The notes: a model not told the origin generated them from the letters alone. Counted from the stretch's first letter, positions 1 through 8,934 are shown. The stretch is 64,000 nt of DNA from Saprospiraceae bacterium (GCA_019187225.1 JABAQQ010000002.1:124001-188000); one strand, 5' to 3'. Numbers and translations are program-made.

Positions 1-2
1 TC

Positions 3-2600
3 GAACAACGGCTGCCCGACAACACCGTGCTGAGCCGCGTGACGGACACAGTACCGGCTCCGCCTTTCAGCAGTTCGCTGGAATACTCAATCCCTGTGAC
101 GGGCAGCAAAACCGGCTTCAACCGTTTTTTCATCGCCCTCGACCCGGAGAACAAGATCGAAGAAAAACCTTTTGCCGCCGAACTGAACAACGACCTCACC
201 GACGCGACGGGCGAAAAAGGCATTGACGTCTATTTTTACTCCGACGACGTGCAGGCGATCTATCCGCCGGCGTACGGCATCGTCCGGCAACCGGAATTGA
301 CCTTGCGGGCTTCCACGCTGAACACCAACGCTGCGCCGCTGCGCTATCTCTTCGAATTGGATACATTGGAGACCTTCGACAGCCCGTTCAAAAAGAATGC
401 GCAGGTGTTCCAGCGCGGTGGTCTGTTGGAATGGCAGCCGGGTATCGCGCTGCAGGACAGCACGGTATATTATTGGCGCGTGGCCCGCGATAGCCTGGTC
501 AACGGCGTGGTGGTATGGCGCACGCGTTCCTTTGTTTATCTGTCCGGCAGCAGCGCCGGCTGGAACCAGTCGGATTTCGGGCAGTACCGCGACGGGCTGT
601 TCACCAACATGCAGGCCGTGGATTCGACCCGGCAATTGGAATTCGCGGACAATTCGACCAATCTGATCGTCAAAGTGGCCTATCGCGACGTGGCGCGTTA
701 TCCGGGTATTTACAACACTTTTTACGACGGCGTTCTGGGCGATTATACCTGGAGTGTCCAGGGCGTATACGACGGCGTGGTCGTCGCGCTTTCCGACCCC
801 AACACAGGCCGCTTCGTCCGCAACCCGGCCAACGGACCATACAACCACAATCCGCAACAAGACCGCCCGTTTTTCTGGTTCAGTACCCGCGATTCGCTGC
901 AAAGGGTGCGGCTCATGGATTTTCTCAGCACCCAGATTCCCGACAATTATGTGGTGGGACTTCTGGCCTTCAGCCGCCCTACGGATACCATCGGCTACGC
1001 GCCGCAGCGCTGGGCGAAAGACTCGGTTTCCTACGGCAAAAATATTTTTCAGATACTCGAAGCGCAGGGGGCGAAAAAGGTGCGCCAACTGGCGGATTTT
1101 GCGATCGCGCCGCATCCCTACGGATTGATCTACCGGCAAAATACACCGTCGTTCCCCGTGCAGGATACCATCGTGTACAACCCCGATTCGACCTACGCCA
1201 TGCGCGCCGACTTTTTTGCCAAATGGACGAGCGGCATCCTGGAAACGCCGGTCATCGGCCCCGTAAAATCCTGGAAATCATTGCACTGGCGCAGGGAAGG
1301 CTTCGACGATCCTTCCGACGTGACCCGGCTGGAATTGCTGGCCGTGCGCGAAGGGCTGCCCGATACGCTCCTAATGCAATTGAACAACGCCTTCGATACG
1401 ACGCTGACCGGCATTCCCGCGAACAAGTTTCCCACATTGAAACTGCGCTACGGCGCGGGCGACACGCTGCTGCGTACGCTCACGCAACCGGTCTTCCTGC
1501 GCGTGCTTTACGAGGCTTTGCCCGAAGGCGCGCTGCACCCGGCGGCGCATTACACCTTCTATCGCGATACCCTCCAGCAAGGTGAGACGCTGAAAACCTC
1601 CATCGCTTTCGCCAATGCCTCCGACGCGGCGTTCGATTCGCTGCTCGTTAAATTCCGCACGGAAGGCGCTGCCGGCACAGGGGCGGATGTATTCAAAAAA
1701 TTCAGGCCGCTACCGGCGGGCGATACCTTGCAAGTTTATTTTGAATCGAATACGGCCGGTCTGAACGGTTCCCAACGCCTTTTCATAGACGTCAATCCCG
1801 GCAACGCCCAACCCGAACTGTATCATTTCAACAACGTAGCCATCCAGGACTTTTACGTCGGCCGCGACAACCGCAATCCCTTGCTCGACGTGACCTTCGA
1901 CGGGACCCACATCCTCGACGGCGACTTAGTGTCGCCCAAACCGGAGATCGTCGTCACGCTCAAAGACGACAACCGTTTCCTGGCCATGACCGATACGGCG
2001 ACTTTTCAACTTCGCCTCGAATTGCCCGACGGCTCCACGCAGCCCATCCCGTTCAGCGACCCTGCCGTCCTGTTCTTCCCCGCCGACGCCTCCGATCTGC
2101 CGAAGAAAAACCTCGCCCGCCTCGAATGGCGGCCCACCTTTACGCTCGACGGCGATTACCGCCTGCTCGTGAACGGCCGCGACGCGTCAGGCAACGAATC
2201 GGCGGCGCTGGATTTTTCCGTGACCTTCAAAGTCGTCACAAAATCCTCTTTGTCCAACATCCTGAACTACCCGAATCCCTTCTCCACCCGCACCTGCTTT
2301 GTTTACACGATGACGGGCGCCGAAACACCCGTACACTTCAAAATCCAGATCATGACCGTCAGCGGCCGGGTGGTGCGCGAGATCACCGAGGCGGAATTCG
2401 GCCCGCTGCGCGCGGGCACGCACCAGAGCGATTTTTGCTGGGACGGCAAGGACGAATACGGCGACCAGTTGGCCAACGGCGTCTATCTCTACCGCATCGT
2501 CGCCAAAAAAGCCGACGGCACGGACTTTGAGTTTTTCGAGAACGACAGCGTGGACGGGTTTTTCAAGGGCGGGTTCGGGAAGATGGTGCTGATGCGGTGA
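3..2600 (+). CDS. PorU2-like T9SS surface protein, C-terminal part (5' end outside window)
   Basis: The frame is open to the left edge of the window, so this is the C-terminal ~865 residues of a longer protein. An ILEI/PANDER-like segment lies around visible residues 240-345 (W-x-G-V-Y-D-G-V-V-V-A-L-S-D start, later IPDNYVVGLLAF). A CARDB/Ig-like stretch follows near residues 500-600. The last ~110 residues form a FlgD-like T9SS sorting domain (NYPNPFSTRTC, WDGKDEYGDQLANGVYLYR). This order is typical of the long putative sortase-like PorU2 proteins of Bacteroidota, whose C25 peptidase domain would lie upstream of the window. The peptidase part cannot be seen, so the exact name is an inference; a cell-surface T9SS cargo is certain enough. 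Confidence 0.75.
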   Translation, partial: EQRLPDNTVLSRVTDTVPAPPFSSSLEYSIPVTGSKTGFNRFFIALDPENKIEEKPFAAELNNDLTDATGEKGIDVYFYSDDVQAIYPPAYGIVRQPELTLRASTLNTNAAPLRYLFELDTLETFDSPFKKNAQVFQRGGLLEWQPGIALQDSTVYYWRVARDSLVNGVVVWRTRSFVYLSGSSAGWNQSDFGQYRDGLFTNMQAVDSTRQLEFADNSTNLIVKVAYRDVARYPGIYNTFYDGVLGDYTWSVQGVYDGVVVALSDPNTGRFVRNPANGPYNHNPQQDRPFFWFSTRDSLQRVRLMDFLSTQIPDNYVVGLLAFSRPTDTIGYAPQRWAKDSVSYGKNIFQILEAQGAKKVRQLADFAIAPHPYGLIYRQNTPSFPVQDTIVYNPDSTYAMRADFFAKWTSGILETPVIGPVKSWKSLHWRREGFDDPSDVTRLELLAVREGLPDTLLMQLNNAFDTTLTGIPANKFPTLKLRYGAGDTLLRTLTQPVFLRVLYEALPEGALHPAAHYTFYRDTLQQGETLKTSIAFANASDAAFDSLLVKFRTEGAAGTGADVFKKFRPLPAGDTLQVYFESNTAGLNGSQRLFIDVNPGNAQPELYHFNNVAIQDFYVGRDNRNPLLDVTFDGTHILDGDLVSPKPEIVVTLKDDNRFLAMTDTATFQLRLELPDGSTQPIPFSDPAVLFFPADASDLPKKNLARLEWRPTFTLDGDYRLLVNGRDASGNESAALDFSVTFKVVTKSSLSNILNYPNPFSTRTCFVYTMTGAETPVHFKIQIMTVSGRVVREITEAEFGPLRAGTHQSDFCWDGKDEYGDQLANGVYLYRIVAKKADGTDFEFFENDSVDGFFKGGFGKMVLMR

Positions 2601-2615
2601 GGGGGGTAACGCGTT

Positions 2616-2652
2616 GAGGTGACATCTGCGAGGCACGAGTAGGTGTCATCTC
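2616..2652 (+). terminator. hairpin after the PorU2-like gene
   Basis: Arms GAGGTGACA (2616-2624) and TGTCATCTC (2644-2652) pair with one G-T wobble, 16 bases after the stop codon. There is no clear T-run, so termination is only suggested. Confidence 0.35.
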
Positions 2653-2709
2653 AAAGAATTAATCATATAAATCACAAAAATCACAGTCCTGACAATCACC
2701 CCAAAACCC

Positions 2710-2717
2710 TATTTTCG
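2710..2717 (+). promoter_or_regulatory. candidate -7 box (TATTTTCG) for the AbiE-like pair
   Basis: One base away from the Bacteroidota TAnnTTTG consensus, 23 bases before the ATG at 2741. No good -33 box was seen. Confidence 0.35.
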
Positions 2718-2740
2718 CACCACAACAACATCCACTACCA

Positions 2741-3043
2741 ATGACAAACCGCACCCCACCCCAACTTTCCCGCGTCCTCTTCTGGGACACCGACTACGAC
2801 AAGATCGACTGGGACGGTAAAGCCCGGTACGTCATCGAGCGCGTGGTAGCGTATGGTTTTATGGAAGACTGGCGTGCCATCCAGCGTTATTACGGCATGG
2901 AGCGCATTCGGGAAGTCGTGTTGCAAGCGCGGGATTTGGACCCCAAAACGCTCAGTTTCCTGAGTTTAATTTTTGATATCCCGAAAGAACAGTTCAGATG
3001 CTACACACAAATACAGTCGAACCCGGGACATTGGGTTTATTGA
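2741..3043 (+). CDS. DUF6922-like antitoxin-type protein
   Basis: A 100-residue protein with the opening LFWDTDYDKIDWDGKARYVI and a helical middle (VLQARDLDPKTLSFLSLIF), typical of DUF6922 proteins that precede AbiEii nucleotidyltransferase genes in Bacteroidota. Its 3' end overlaps the next gene by 46 bp in another frame, so the two are almost certainly co-translated. By position it is the AbiEi/antitoxin partner of a type IV toxin-antitoxin pair, although it lacks the full AbiEi winged-helix architecture. Family recognition is by eye; the antitoxin role is inferred from the partner. Confidence 0.75.
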   Translation: MTNRTPPQLSRVLFWDTDYDKIDWDGKARYVIERVVAYGFMEDWRAIQRYYGMERIREVVLQARDLDPKTLSFLSLIFDIPKEQFRCYTQIQSNPGHWVY

Positions 3044-3612
3044 CTCAAATCATGGCACTGCCGCAGTTGGAATCTTTCAACCTTGCCGGTGGCACTGCGC
3101 TGGCACTTCAGATCGGGCATCGGAAATCTTATGACCTCGATTTTTTTGGAAATCGCCCGTTTGAATACGGCGAAATAGAGGAATTGGTGGCTCCGCTCGG
3201 TTCCATCAAGCCAATCCAACAATCCAAAAATAACCTCATTCTCAAAGTGAACGACGTGAAGGTGGATTTTGTAAATTACCGTTATCAATTGCTTGGTGAA
3301 GTCAACCGCACTGACGGATTGCGTTTGCTGAGTTTGATGGACATTGGGGCCATGAAACTGGCAGCCATCACCGGGAGAGGCAGAAAACGGGATTTTACCG
3401 ACCTCTTTTTTTTAATGAAACATTTTTCACTAAAAGAACTGGTCGGATTTTACAACCAAAAATACCCCGATGGCAATGAACTGCTGGTTGCCCGAAGCCT
3501 GGCTTATTTCACCGACGCCGAAGAAGACGAAGACCTCACCCTGCTGCAGGAAGCCGATTGGCCGACCGTCAAAAAAGCCATCGAAACGGCAGTGAAACAG
3601 ATTTACCGGTAG
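2998..3612 (+). CDS. AbiEii-like nucleotidyltransferase toxin
   Basis: A 204-residue protein of the AbiEii/nucleotidyltransferase family. The signature GGTALALQIGHRKSYDLDFF (residues ~27-46) holds the GG and the D-x-D catalytic pair of the polymerase-beta fold, and KVDFVNY follows as the third strand. A later IGAMKLAAITGRGRKRDFTD segment is the usual K/R-rich helix that precedes the D of this family. In characterised AbiE systems the enzyme modifies tRNA 3' ends and is held in check by the upstream partner. It overlaps the DUF6922 gene. All visible key residues are intact, so it is probably active. Confidence 0.85.
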   Translation: MLHTNTVEPGTLGLLTQIMALPQLESFNLAGGTALALQIGHRKSYDLDFFGNRPFEYGEIEELVAPLGSIKPIQQSKNNLILKVNDVKVDFVNYRYQLLGEVNRTDGLRLLSLMDIGAMKLAAITGRGRKRDFTDLFFLMKHFSLKELVGFYNQKYPDGNELLVARSLAYFTDAEEDEDLTLLQEADWPTVKKAIETAVKQIYR

Positions 3613-3754
3613 TATGCGTGCTTTATAAACATATTCTCACATACTTCTCTGAGGCTGTTTGCTTTTTTGGAACACGTTTTGCCATTCCCTTACAAGCGTT
3701 AGAAAGCAATTCAAACCGCTTTTGGCGAAATGTGAACCTTCCAAATGAAACGGC

Positions 3755-4657
3755 ATGAAAAGCACTTTTGAGGTTTATTACGCGCTGAAAACATGCCCCG
3801 TATTCTCCGCACTGGATACGGAAAGCAAAGCCCGCATGGCTGAATTGGGCGCCATCATCGAGTATGAAGCGGGCGAAGAAGTATTTTCTATCCGGCATCC
3901 GGGCGATTCGTTTTTTCTCGTTTTATCGGGGCGACTGGCGCTGCGGCTCCGTTATCAACAGATCAAAGAGTTCGGCGCAGGGCAAATTTTCGGCGAAGTT
4001 TCCATTTTCGACAACCGGACGCGCACGGGATCCATCAAAGTGCTGGAAAGCGCGCGGCTGGTGCGTTTTTCAAAGGATGAGGTCTTGTTCGGCGAAACAC
4101 TTCCCCCGACACTCCGTCTGAACATCGCGATGGCGCTGACCCGCCAGATCATTTCTTACCTGCGCGATGCCGTGCCCGTCAGCAGCTACGAATTGATCAT
4201 GCAGGGTGAAGGCCAACATGTGGAATTCAAGGAATCGGCATCGGAAAAACATTTCCCGAAAATCATTCAGACCATCGCCGCGATGCAAAACGCCAGCGGC
4301 GGCGCCATTTTTTTGGGTGTGGACGACAAAAGCGCCGGCATCGTGGGCTTGAAACTGAACAATACGAAACGCGACAACATCATGCGCAGCATCAACATGG
4401 GCGTGCGGCAGCACTTGGGCAGAGTGCCTTCTACCCTGGTTCACCTCGATGCCGAAATCATTGATGGGCGCGAGATCATTCGGATTGACTGCGACCCCTC
4501 GCCTGTTCCCGTTTTTATGACCGGTACATCATACGGAAAAGAAGACGACGTACTGTATGTGCGCATTAACAACGAAAACATCATCATCAGGACCCTGCGG
4601 GAATGTATCCGGTACATGCAACAACGGTTCGATCCTGTACAATTGAGTAATGCCTGA
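3755..4657 (+). CDS. cyclic-nucleotide-binding domain fused to Schlafen AlbA_2 domain
   Basis: A 300-residue two-domain protein. Residues ~14-115 are a CRP/PKA-type cNMP-binding barrel; the phosphate-binding cassette is FGEVSIFDNRTRTGS (79-93), with G80-E81 and the arginines at 88/90 in place, so ligand binding looks possible. A connecting helix (118-140) takes the place of the CRP helix, and there is no HTH. Residues ~148-290 are a Schlafen AlbA_2 domain: GEGQHVEFKES (151-161), NASGGAIFLGVDD (179-191), then IIDGREIIRIDCDPSP. In known families AlbA_2 occurs in nucleic-acid-acting, regulatory and defence proteins. The fusion suggests a nucleotide-gated effector or regulator; this is inference. 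It lies between the AbiE-like pair and the AT-rich TPR/EAD genes. Confidence 0.85.
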   Translation: MKSTFEVYYALKTCPVFSALDTESKARMAELGAIIEYEAGEEVFSIRHPGDSFFLVLSGRLALRLRYQQIKEFGAGQIFGEVSIFDNRTRTGSIKVLESARLVRFSKDEVLFGETLPPTLRLNIAMALTRQIISYLRDAVPVSSYELIMQGEGQHVEFKESASEKHFPKIIQTIAAMQNASGGAIFLGVDDKSAGIVGLKLNNTKRDNIMRSINMGVRQHLGRVPSTLVHLDAEIIDGREIIRIDCDPSPVPVFMTGTSYGKEDDVLYVRINNENIIIRTLRECIRYMQQRFDPVQLSNA

Positions 4658-4866
4658 GCAAAGTTTCCTGCCATGCAACGGAGTGAAATCCCAGACCTGG
4701 AGCGACTGCGTTTTTACTTTAATCCATTGAAAGACAAGCGCGTTTGCAAACTTTCGTTTTTCACTTCCAAACACCCGGGATTGCTGGCGAAGGGGCCAAT
4801 AACTGCAAAACATATAGCCGATAATGGCATGGTTTTTGGCGCCATACCCATATTATGGGTAATTCA

Positions 4867-6666
4867 ATGTATATAGAAAATTTTTTAAATAACAATCCAA
4901 TTGTGGAAAAAAGCAATTTTTTTCATAAGAACTGGAATAATTTTTCAGAAGAAGAACAAAATATAATAAACCGTTATTTGCATAGCCCCGATAACAAAAG
5001 TAATAGAGATAGCGTTATTAAAATAATAATAAAAAAACCTAAGGTATATAAAAATATTATAAATGAATATTCCGATTTAAAAGGTTTTATTAATTCTGGT
5101 ATCTCCAGCTTTGGCGGAGATGTAATTATTCACGCCAAAAAGTCCGCGGGTCGCGATATAGTAATTAATAACAATTTTAATCTCAGGTGGGTATTTCTCT
5201 TTTTGGGATTGGCCACTTTATTTTCTTCCATATATTATTTCCGGATCGAGTTTATTGAACGATTCAATCTATTTGAAAAATTCGAAGAATCAAATTCACA
5301 ATATTTTAATATCGCGCTAGTCCCATTCAAATCAGACATAAATATAACTTCAGGGACTGCCAATAATTTTATGTCCCAATTGGAAGTCCGATTGAATACC
5401 TACAATGAAAAATCCGATAATTTTTTACATATAAAATATTATAAATATAAAGACGGAGTATCTTCTCAGCCCGATGCTAAAAAATTTGGGGAAATCGTTC
5501 ACGCAGATTTAGTAATTTGGGGTGCTTATACGATGACTCCGGATAGTACAAACATCAGATTGTGCTATACTTTATTGAGGGAGATAGGATTGGAAGAAAA
5601 TATTAAAAATAAGGAATCGAAAATGCAGGTTTCGACCCTCAATGCCATGAATGAGTTGCGGGAAGGCGACTTGCCAAACGATATTGAATTTATTATCAAT
5701 TGGGTTTTAGGAATGAATTATTATATCAGGGGCGACTACGAGTTGGCTCTTTCCTATATTAATGATATTTCAAATAATAGCAAAAATAAATTAAAGATGC
5801 AGGATGAGATGTTGGTCGGCGCTTTCTATAAGGATTTAGGGATGTACCAACCGGCACTTGATCATTTACACCGTTCGTTGGAGTTATGCCAAAAAGACCT
5901 GATTCCGATTGATACTTTTTTTGTGGATTTATATCGTTCGATTGGATATTGTTATTCAATGCTCGAAAACTTTGAAATGTCAAGAAAATATTATTCGAAA
6001 GCAGAGGAGATTGTTGAAATATTGAATCTTAAAAGCCAGGAAGTCGCTTTGCTTTATAATGATATTGGCATAACATATAAAGATATGTCATTTGAAAACG
6101 GATCATTCTATGTAGACAGTTCAATATGCTATTACTTTAAATCCATAAAAATGTGGCAAAATCTTTCTGATACAAATAATTACTCTTATATGCTTGTATT
6201 AAATAATATGGCTGTTTCGCTCGACTTGAAAAACCAAATTCCGGATGCTGAAGAATTTCATTTGAAGTCAATAGCAAAAATTGAGAACCATATGCCTTCG
6301 GAACATCCTATATTAGCTACATTATACAACAATATCGCAAAACATTATCTTCAGGCGGGCGATACTATTACATCGGAAAATTATTTGATAAAATCAATTA
6401 ATATAATGGAAAAAAAATTGGATCCAGAAAGCGTTTTCCTTGCTGGCGCCTATAATAACATTGCTAAAGTGTATTTTTATAGAGGGAAATATTCTAATGC
6501 GCTTAATTATGCACACAAGAGTTTAAAAATTATTGAATCTAATAATTTTAATAATATAAATGCTTATAAGGTTTATAAATTGTTGTCGGATATATATATG
6601 GTTTTAAATAGAAAAAGCGAGCATGAATATTATGCGAATCAATTTCAAAAATTATCTGGTGATTAA
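4867..6666 (+). CDS. membrane protein: N-terminal adaptor-like region, TolB-like domain, TPR repeats
   Basis: About 600 residues, very AT-rich compared with genes outside the island. The start may be ATG 4855 (MGNSMYIENF) or ATG 4867; no ribosome binding site decides it. Numbering from 4855, residues 1-85 are a helical region of unknown family, and 86-106 carry a glycine-rich FGGDVIIHAKKSAGRDIVIN motif. Residues 112-129 are one transmembrane helix. Residues ~150-250 resemble the TolB-N/FlgO-like domain found in TPR signalling proteins (IALVPFKSDINITSG, then ADLVIWGAYT). From ~275 onward there are about eight tetratricopeptide repeats (for example FYKDLGMYQPALDHLHRSLE, ALNYAHKSLKIIE). The glycine/GRD motif is echoed in the protein encoded at 6879. 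A sensor or scaffold in a conflict system is the best guess. Confidence 0.7.
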   Translation: MYIENFLNNNPIVEKSNFFHKNWNNFSEEEQNIINRYLHSPDNKSNRDSVIKIIIKKPKVYKNIINEYSDLKGFINSGISSFGGDVIIHAKKSAGRDIVINNNFNLRWVFLFLGLATLFSSIYYFRIEFIERFNLFEKFEESNSQYFNIALVPFKSDINITSGTANNFMSQLEVRLNTYNEKSDNFLHIKYYKYKDGVSSQPDAKKFGEIVHADLVIWGAYTMTPDSTNIRLCYTLLREIGLEENIKNKESKMQVSTLNAMNELREGDLPNDIEFIINWVLGMNYYIRGDYELALSYINDISNNSKNKLKMQDEMLVGAFYKDLGMYQPALDHLHRSLELCQKDLIPIDTFFVDLYRSIGYCYSMLENFEMSRKYYSKAEEIVEILNLKSQEVALLYNDIGITYKDMSFENGSFYVDSSICYYFKSIKMWQNLSDTNNYSYMLVLNNMAVSLDLKNQIPDAEEFHLKSIAKIENHMPSEHPILATLYNNIAKHYLQAGDTITSENYLIKSINIMEKKLDPESVFLAGAYNNIAKVYFYRGKYSNALNYAHKSLKIIESNNFNNINAYKVYKLLSDIYMVLNRKSEHEYYANQFQKLSGD

Positions 6667-6872
6667 TGAGCGGCTCATATTCTCGTTTGCTGAACGGCAT
6701 CCGTAGTGAGGCAGCGACTGGTAGTCACCGCCTTATCACCAGCCGGAAAATTTCAAGTAACTCGGACAACTTTCAAATACCTATACCGATTTTACATGGT
6801 GATGTGGCTTTCGGTTGTGTAAATGGGACGATCGATGCCGGTTTTACTGCCAAAATAAATTCTATAATGTAA
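6666..6872 (+). other. doubtful 68-codon open frame between the TPR and EAD11-like genes
   Basis: The ATG shares its A with the last base of the TPR gene's stop, and the frame ends six bases before the next gene, so position allows translational coupling. The composition is less AT-rich than both neighbours and no domain, signal peptide or motif is recognisable. It may be chance or a remnant. Confidence 0.2.
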
Positions 6873-6878
6873 ACTCTT

Positions 6879-7349
6879 ATGGCGGACTTGAAAAAAATTA
6901 AAGAGATAATCTCTACAGGAGATGTTGAGCAAGCGTTAGGTCATTTGACGAATATGCTTTCTGACTCTGTAAATAAAAGGCACGCCGATTTTTTATTGAT
7001 AAAAGTTCGGGGGTATCAACAGTCATTTAATAGTGGTTTGATTGATTTCAAGGATTATGAAATAATGAATGGAAGGGTCACAAAGGCGGCAATTGATTTA
7101 ATACAGGCAGTAGAAAATGGTAATGATATTATCTTCGAGTCAGACGACAATCCAAAAAATCTCAATATCAAGATTGAGAGCAAAGGGCTGTCGGCTTTTA
7201 ACGGCAACATCATTATCAAAGGGAAAAACGTGGCCGGCCGGGATGTGATTTTTGCAAAAAATGAAGAAAATAATTCATATAATATAACAAATATTGTATC
7301 TAATTATTTAAAACGATTAAAAAAGATCTTGTCATCTTTTCAGTTCTGA
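6879..7349 (+). CDS. EAD11-like effector-associated adaptor protein
   Basis: A 156-residue AT-rich gene. Residues 1-85 read like effector-associated domain 11: KEIISTGDVEQALGHL, LLIKVRGYQQSFNSGLIDF, then a final helix VTKAAIDLIQAVEN. EADs are small helical adaptors described in NTP-dependent bacterial conflict systems, where the same EAD on two proteins brings a sensor and an effector together. The C-terminal part has FNGNIIIKGKNVAGRDVIFA (~105-125), matching in pattern the FGGDVII...AGRDIVI motif of the TPR protein upstream. No effector domain is fused here. The gene ends inside the 3' end of the convergent gene, with a 50-bp antisense overlap. The family call is from pattern recognition and needs a profile search. 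Confidence 0.65.
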   Translation: MADLKKIKEIISTGDVEQALGHLTNMLSDSVNKRHADFLLIKVRGYQQSFNSGLIDFKDYEIMNGRVTKAAIDLIQAVENGNDIIFESDDNPKNLNIKIESKGLSAFNGNIIIKGKNVAGRDVIFAKNEENNSYNITNIVSNYLKRLKKILSSFQF

Positions 7350-8850
7350 ACAACAATTGATAAAGCCCAGGGGGAAGTTTGAATGTATCAACTTGAAACT
7401 GCTTCTCAAAGGTGTCTGCAACTTTAAGGAGCACAATATTCCCTATAGTATTTAATAATTCAATTTTTATATATTCTGTATCTGATAAATTGTGTCTGAT
7501 AAATAAATAGTCTGATGAGGGATTGGGGGCGATTGTTATTTCCAATTCTTTTTCTGATGAACCAGCATTGATGTTTGACTCACCCGCCTCAAGAGGGCCA
7601 AGTACAGTGGTGCATCCATTGGCATCAGTGACAGTACAAAAATATGTTCCGTATGGAAGCGTTATGGAGCTTTCTTCAGTTATTGTACCGTTGCTCCATT
7701 GAAATAAATATGGAGGGTCGCCACTGCTAAATTCTTCGATATTGATCTTAATGTCTGCAACCTGATTTCCGGTTGGAAAGGATATTTCACTATTTGCAAC
7801 TGCATTAGCGGATAAAGTTGTCTGAGTGTTTACAAACGCCGCATTCTGTATTTCTTTCAAATCAATATATAGCGCTGCGCTTTTATTAAAATATATCTGA
7901 TTTGTCAGTCCTACATTAGTGCTAATGCTATCCTGCAGGCATTTTTCATTTAAGAACAGTTTGGCCAATAATACAGTATCAGGATTAAAAGTGTTGGGTG
8001 GAGTGGTTTTAAACCATACAAAAGTAACATTTCCTTTCGGCTCTTTCTTTTTATATTTATTTATGGATATGTCAAAGAATGGGAAATCGCCATTTTCAAA
8101 CATTATGGAATCTAATAATAATGAATCCCAATTTATTCGGATTTGAAAAGATTCAACTTGTTCAAAATTATATGCCCACATTTCGAACTCAAGCAGAGGT
8201 TTGGAATCTTGATATGGGGTTTGCTTGAATAATAATTGAGGTGTATCGTTATTGCTCAATAATGTGTCGGTATCATTTGGTGTCAAATCACCCATTCTTA
8301 TTCCAATAAAATTTTGATTTGTTAAATTTTGATTTAAATTTAATACTTGTATTGATTCAGGGTATGTTAATCCTTCAGGGTTTTGTGGCAAGTTAAATGA
8401 TTCAGGAATAAACCTCCAGCTATCGTAGGAATTTTCGTCTATGTCACCCAACAAAGCCCTATGAAGCAATAATTGATCTAAACCAGTTACAGTGTTATTG
8501 CCATTTAAATCGCTGGCTATATATCTGTAGTAGGTTAATGCGTCGAGGCCAAGAATGTGAGTTGTTTGCCTGTTTAGGTCGTTAGAATTTGAATATATTA
8601 GGATTGAATCTTTTTTAAAAGGTTTTACAACATAATCATTGCCGCCTGTAACATTTTCAAATAAATAATGCCCTCCGGCATCAGTCAATACTACCGTCGA
8701 ATCAAGGCCGTTTATCAGAAAAACTTTTGCTTCGGTGACTTCCTTGCCATCATCTGTTAATATTGTTCCGCTTATTGAGAATTGTCCGTTTATATAAATC
8801 GGGTCAATGATGGTAACAATCCAGATGAATAATATATGTAAAGATTTCAT
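7300..8850 (-). CDS. secreted T9SS type A protein with carboxypeptidase-regulatory-like and dockerin-like parts
   Basis: About 516 residues from ATG 8850 (the open frame extends two codons further to a GTG). A signal peptide (MKSLHILFIWIVTIID) is followed by a CarboxypepD-regulatory-like domain (ISGTILTDDGKEVTEAKVFL). A dockerin-type calcium loop (DLNGNNTVTGLDQLLLHRAL) and a cohesin-like beta region follow. Near residue 385 there is a SprB-like stretch (YGTYFCTVTDANGCTT), and the end is a type A T9SS sorting domain (IAPNPSSDYLFI ... LPPGLYQLLF). The protein is probably exported and anchored or released through T9SS. The gene is AT-rich like the adjoining island genes and may have arrived with them. 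Its stop lies inside the end of the convergent EAD11-like gene. Confidence 0.8.
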   Translation of the reverse strand: MKSLHILFIWIVTIIDPIYINGQFSISGTILTDDGKEVTEAKVFLINGLDSTVVLTDAGGHYLFENVTGGNDYVVKPFKKDSILIYSNSNDLNRQTTHILGLDALTYYRYIASDLNGNNTVTGLDQLLLHRALLGDIDENSYDSWRFIPESFNLPQNPEGLTYPESIQVLNLNQNLTNQNFIGIRMGDLTPNDTDTLLSNNDTPQLLFKQTPYQDSKPLLEFEMWAYNFEQVESFQIRINWDSLLLDSIMFENGDFPFFDISINKYKKKEPKGNVTFVWFKTTPPNTFNPDTVLLAKLFLNEKCLQDSISTNVGLTNQIYFNKSAALYIDLKEIQNAAFVNTQTTLSANAVANSEISFPTGNQVADIKINIEEFSSGDPPYLFQWSNGTITEESSITLPYGTYFCTVTDANGCTTVLGPLEAGESNINAGSSEKELEITIAPNPSSDYLFIRHNLSDTEYIKIELLNTIGNIVLLKVADTFEKQFQVDTFKLPPGLYQLLFRTEKMTRSFLIVLNN

Positions 8851-8896
8851 GGACACAATTGATTGTAAATGTTTTGGAATTTCAGCAAATCAATAA

Positions 8897-8934
8897 ACTT
8901 GCAGAGGCAATATTAGGAAACCTCTCTGCAAGTT
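8897..8934. repeat. inverted repeat between two minus-strand T9SS genes
   Basis: Perfect 11-bp arms AACTTGCAGAG (8897-8907) and CTCTGCAAGTT (8924-8934) lie downstream of the giant adhesin and upstream of the next gene on the same strand. This may be a transcription stop; there is no strong T-run. Confidence 0.4.

Noticed and set aside
87-1139. Long antisense frame within the PorU2-like gene
   Set aside because: Shadow of a GC-rich coding region; lacks any family pattern.
4673-4876. 67-codon frame between the cNMP-Schlafen gene and the TPR gene
   Set aside because: No recognisable motif, and it runs into the TPR gene start in another frame.
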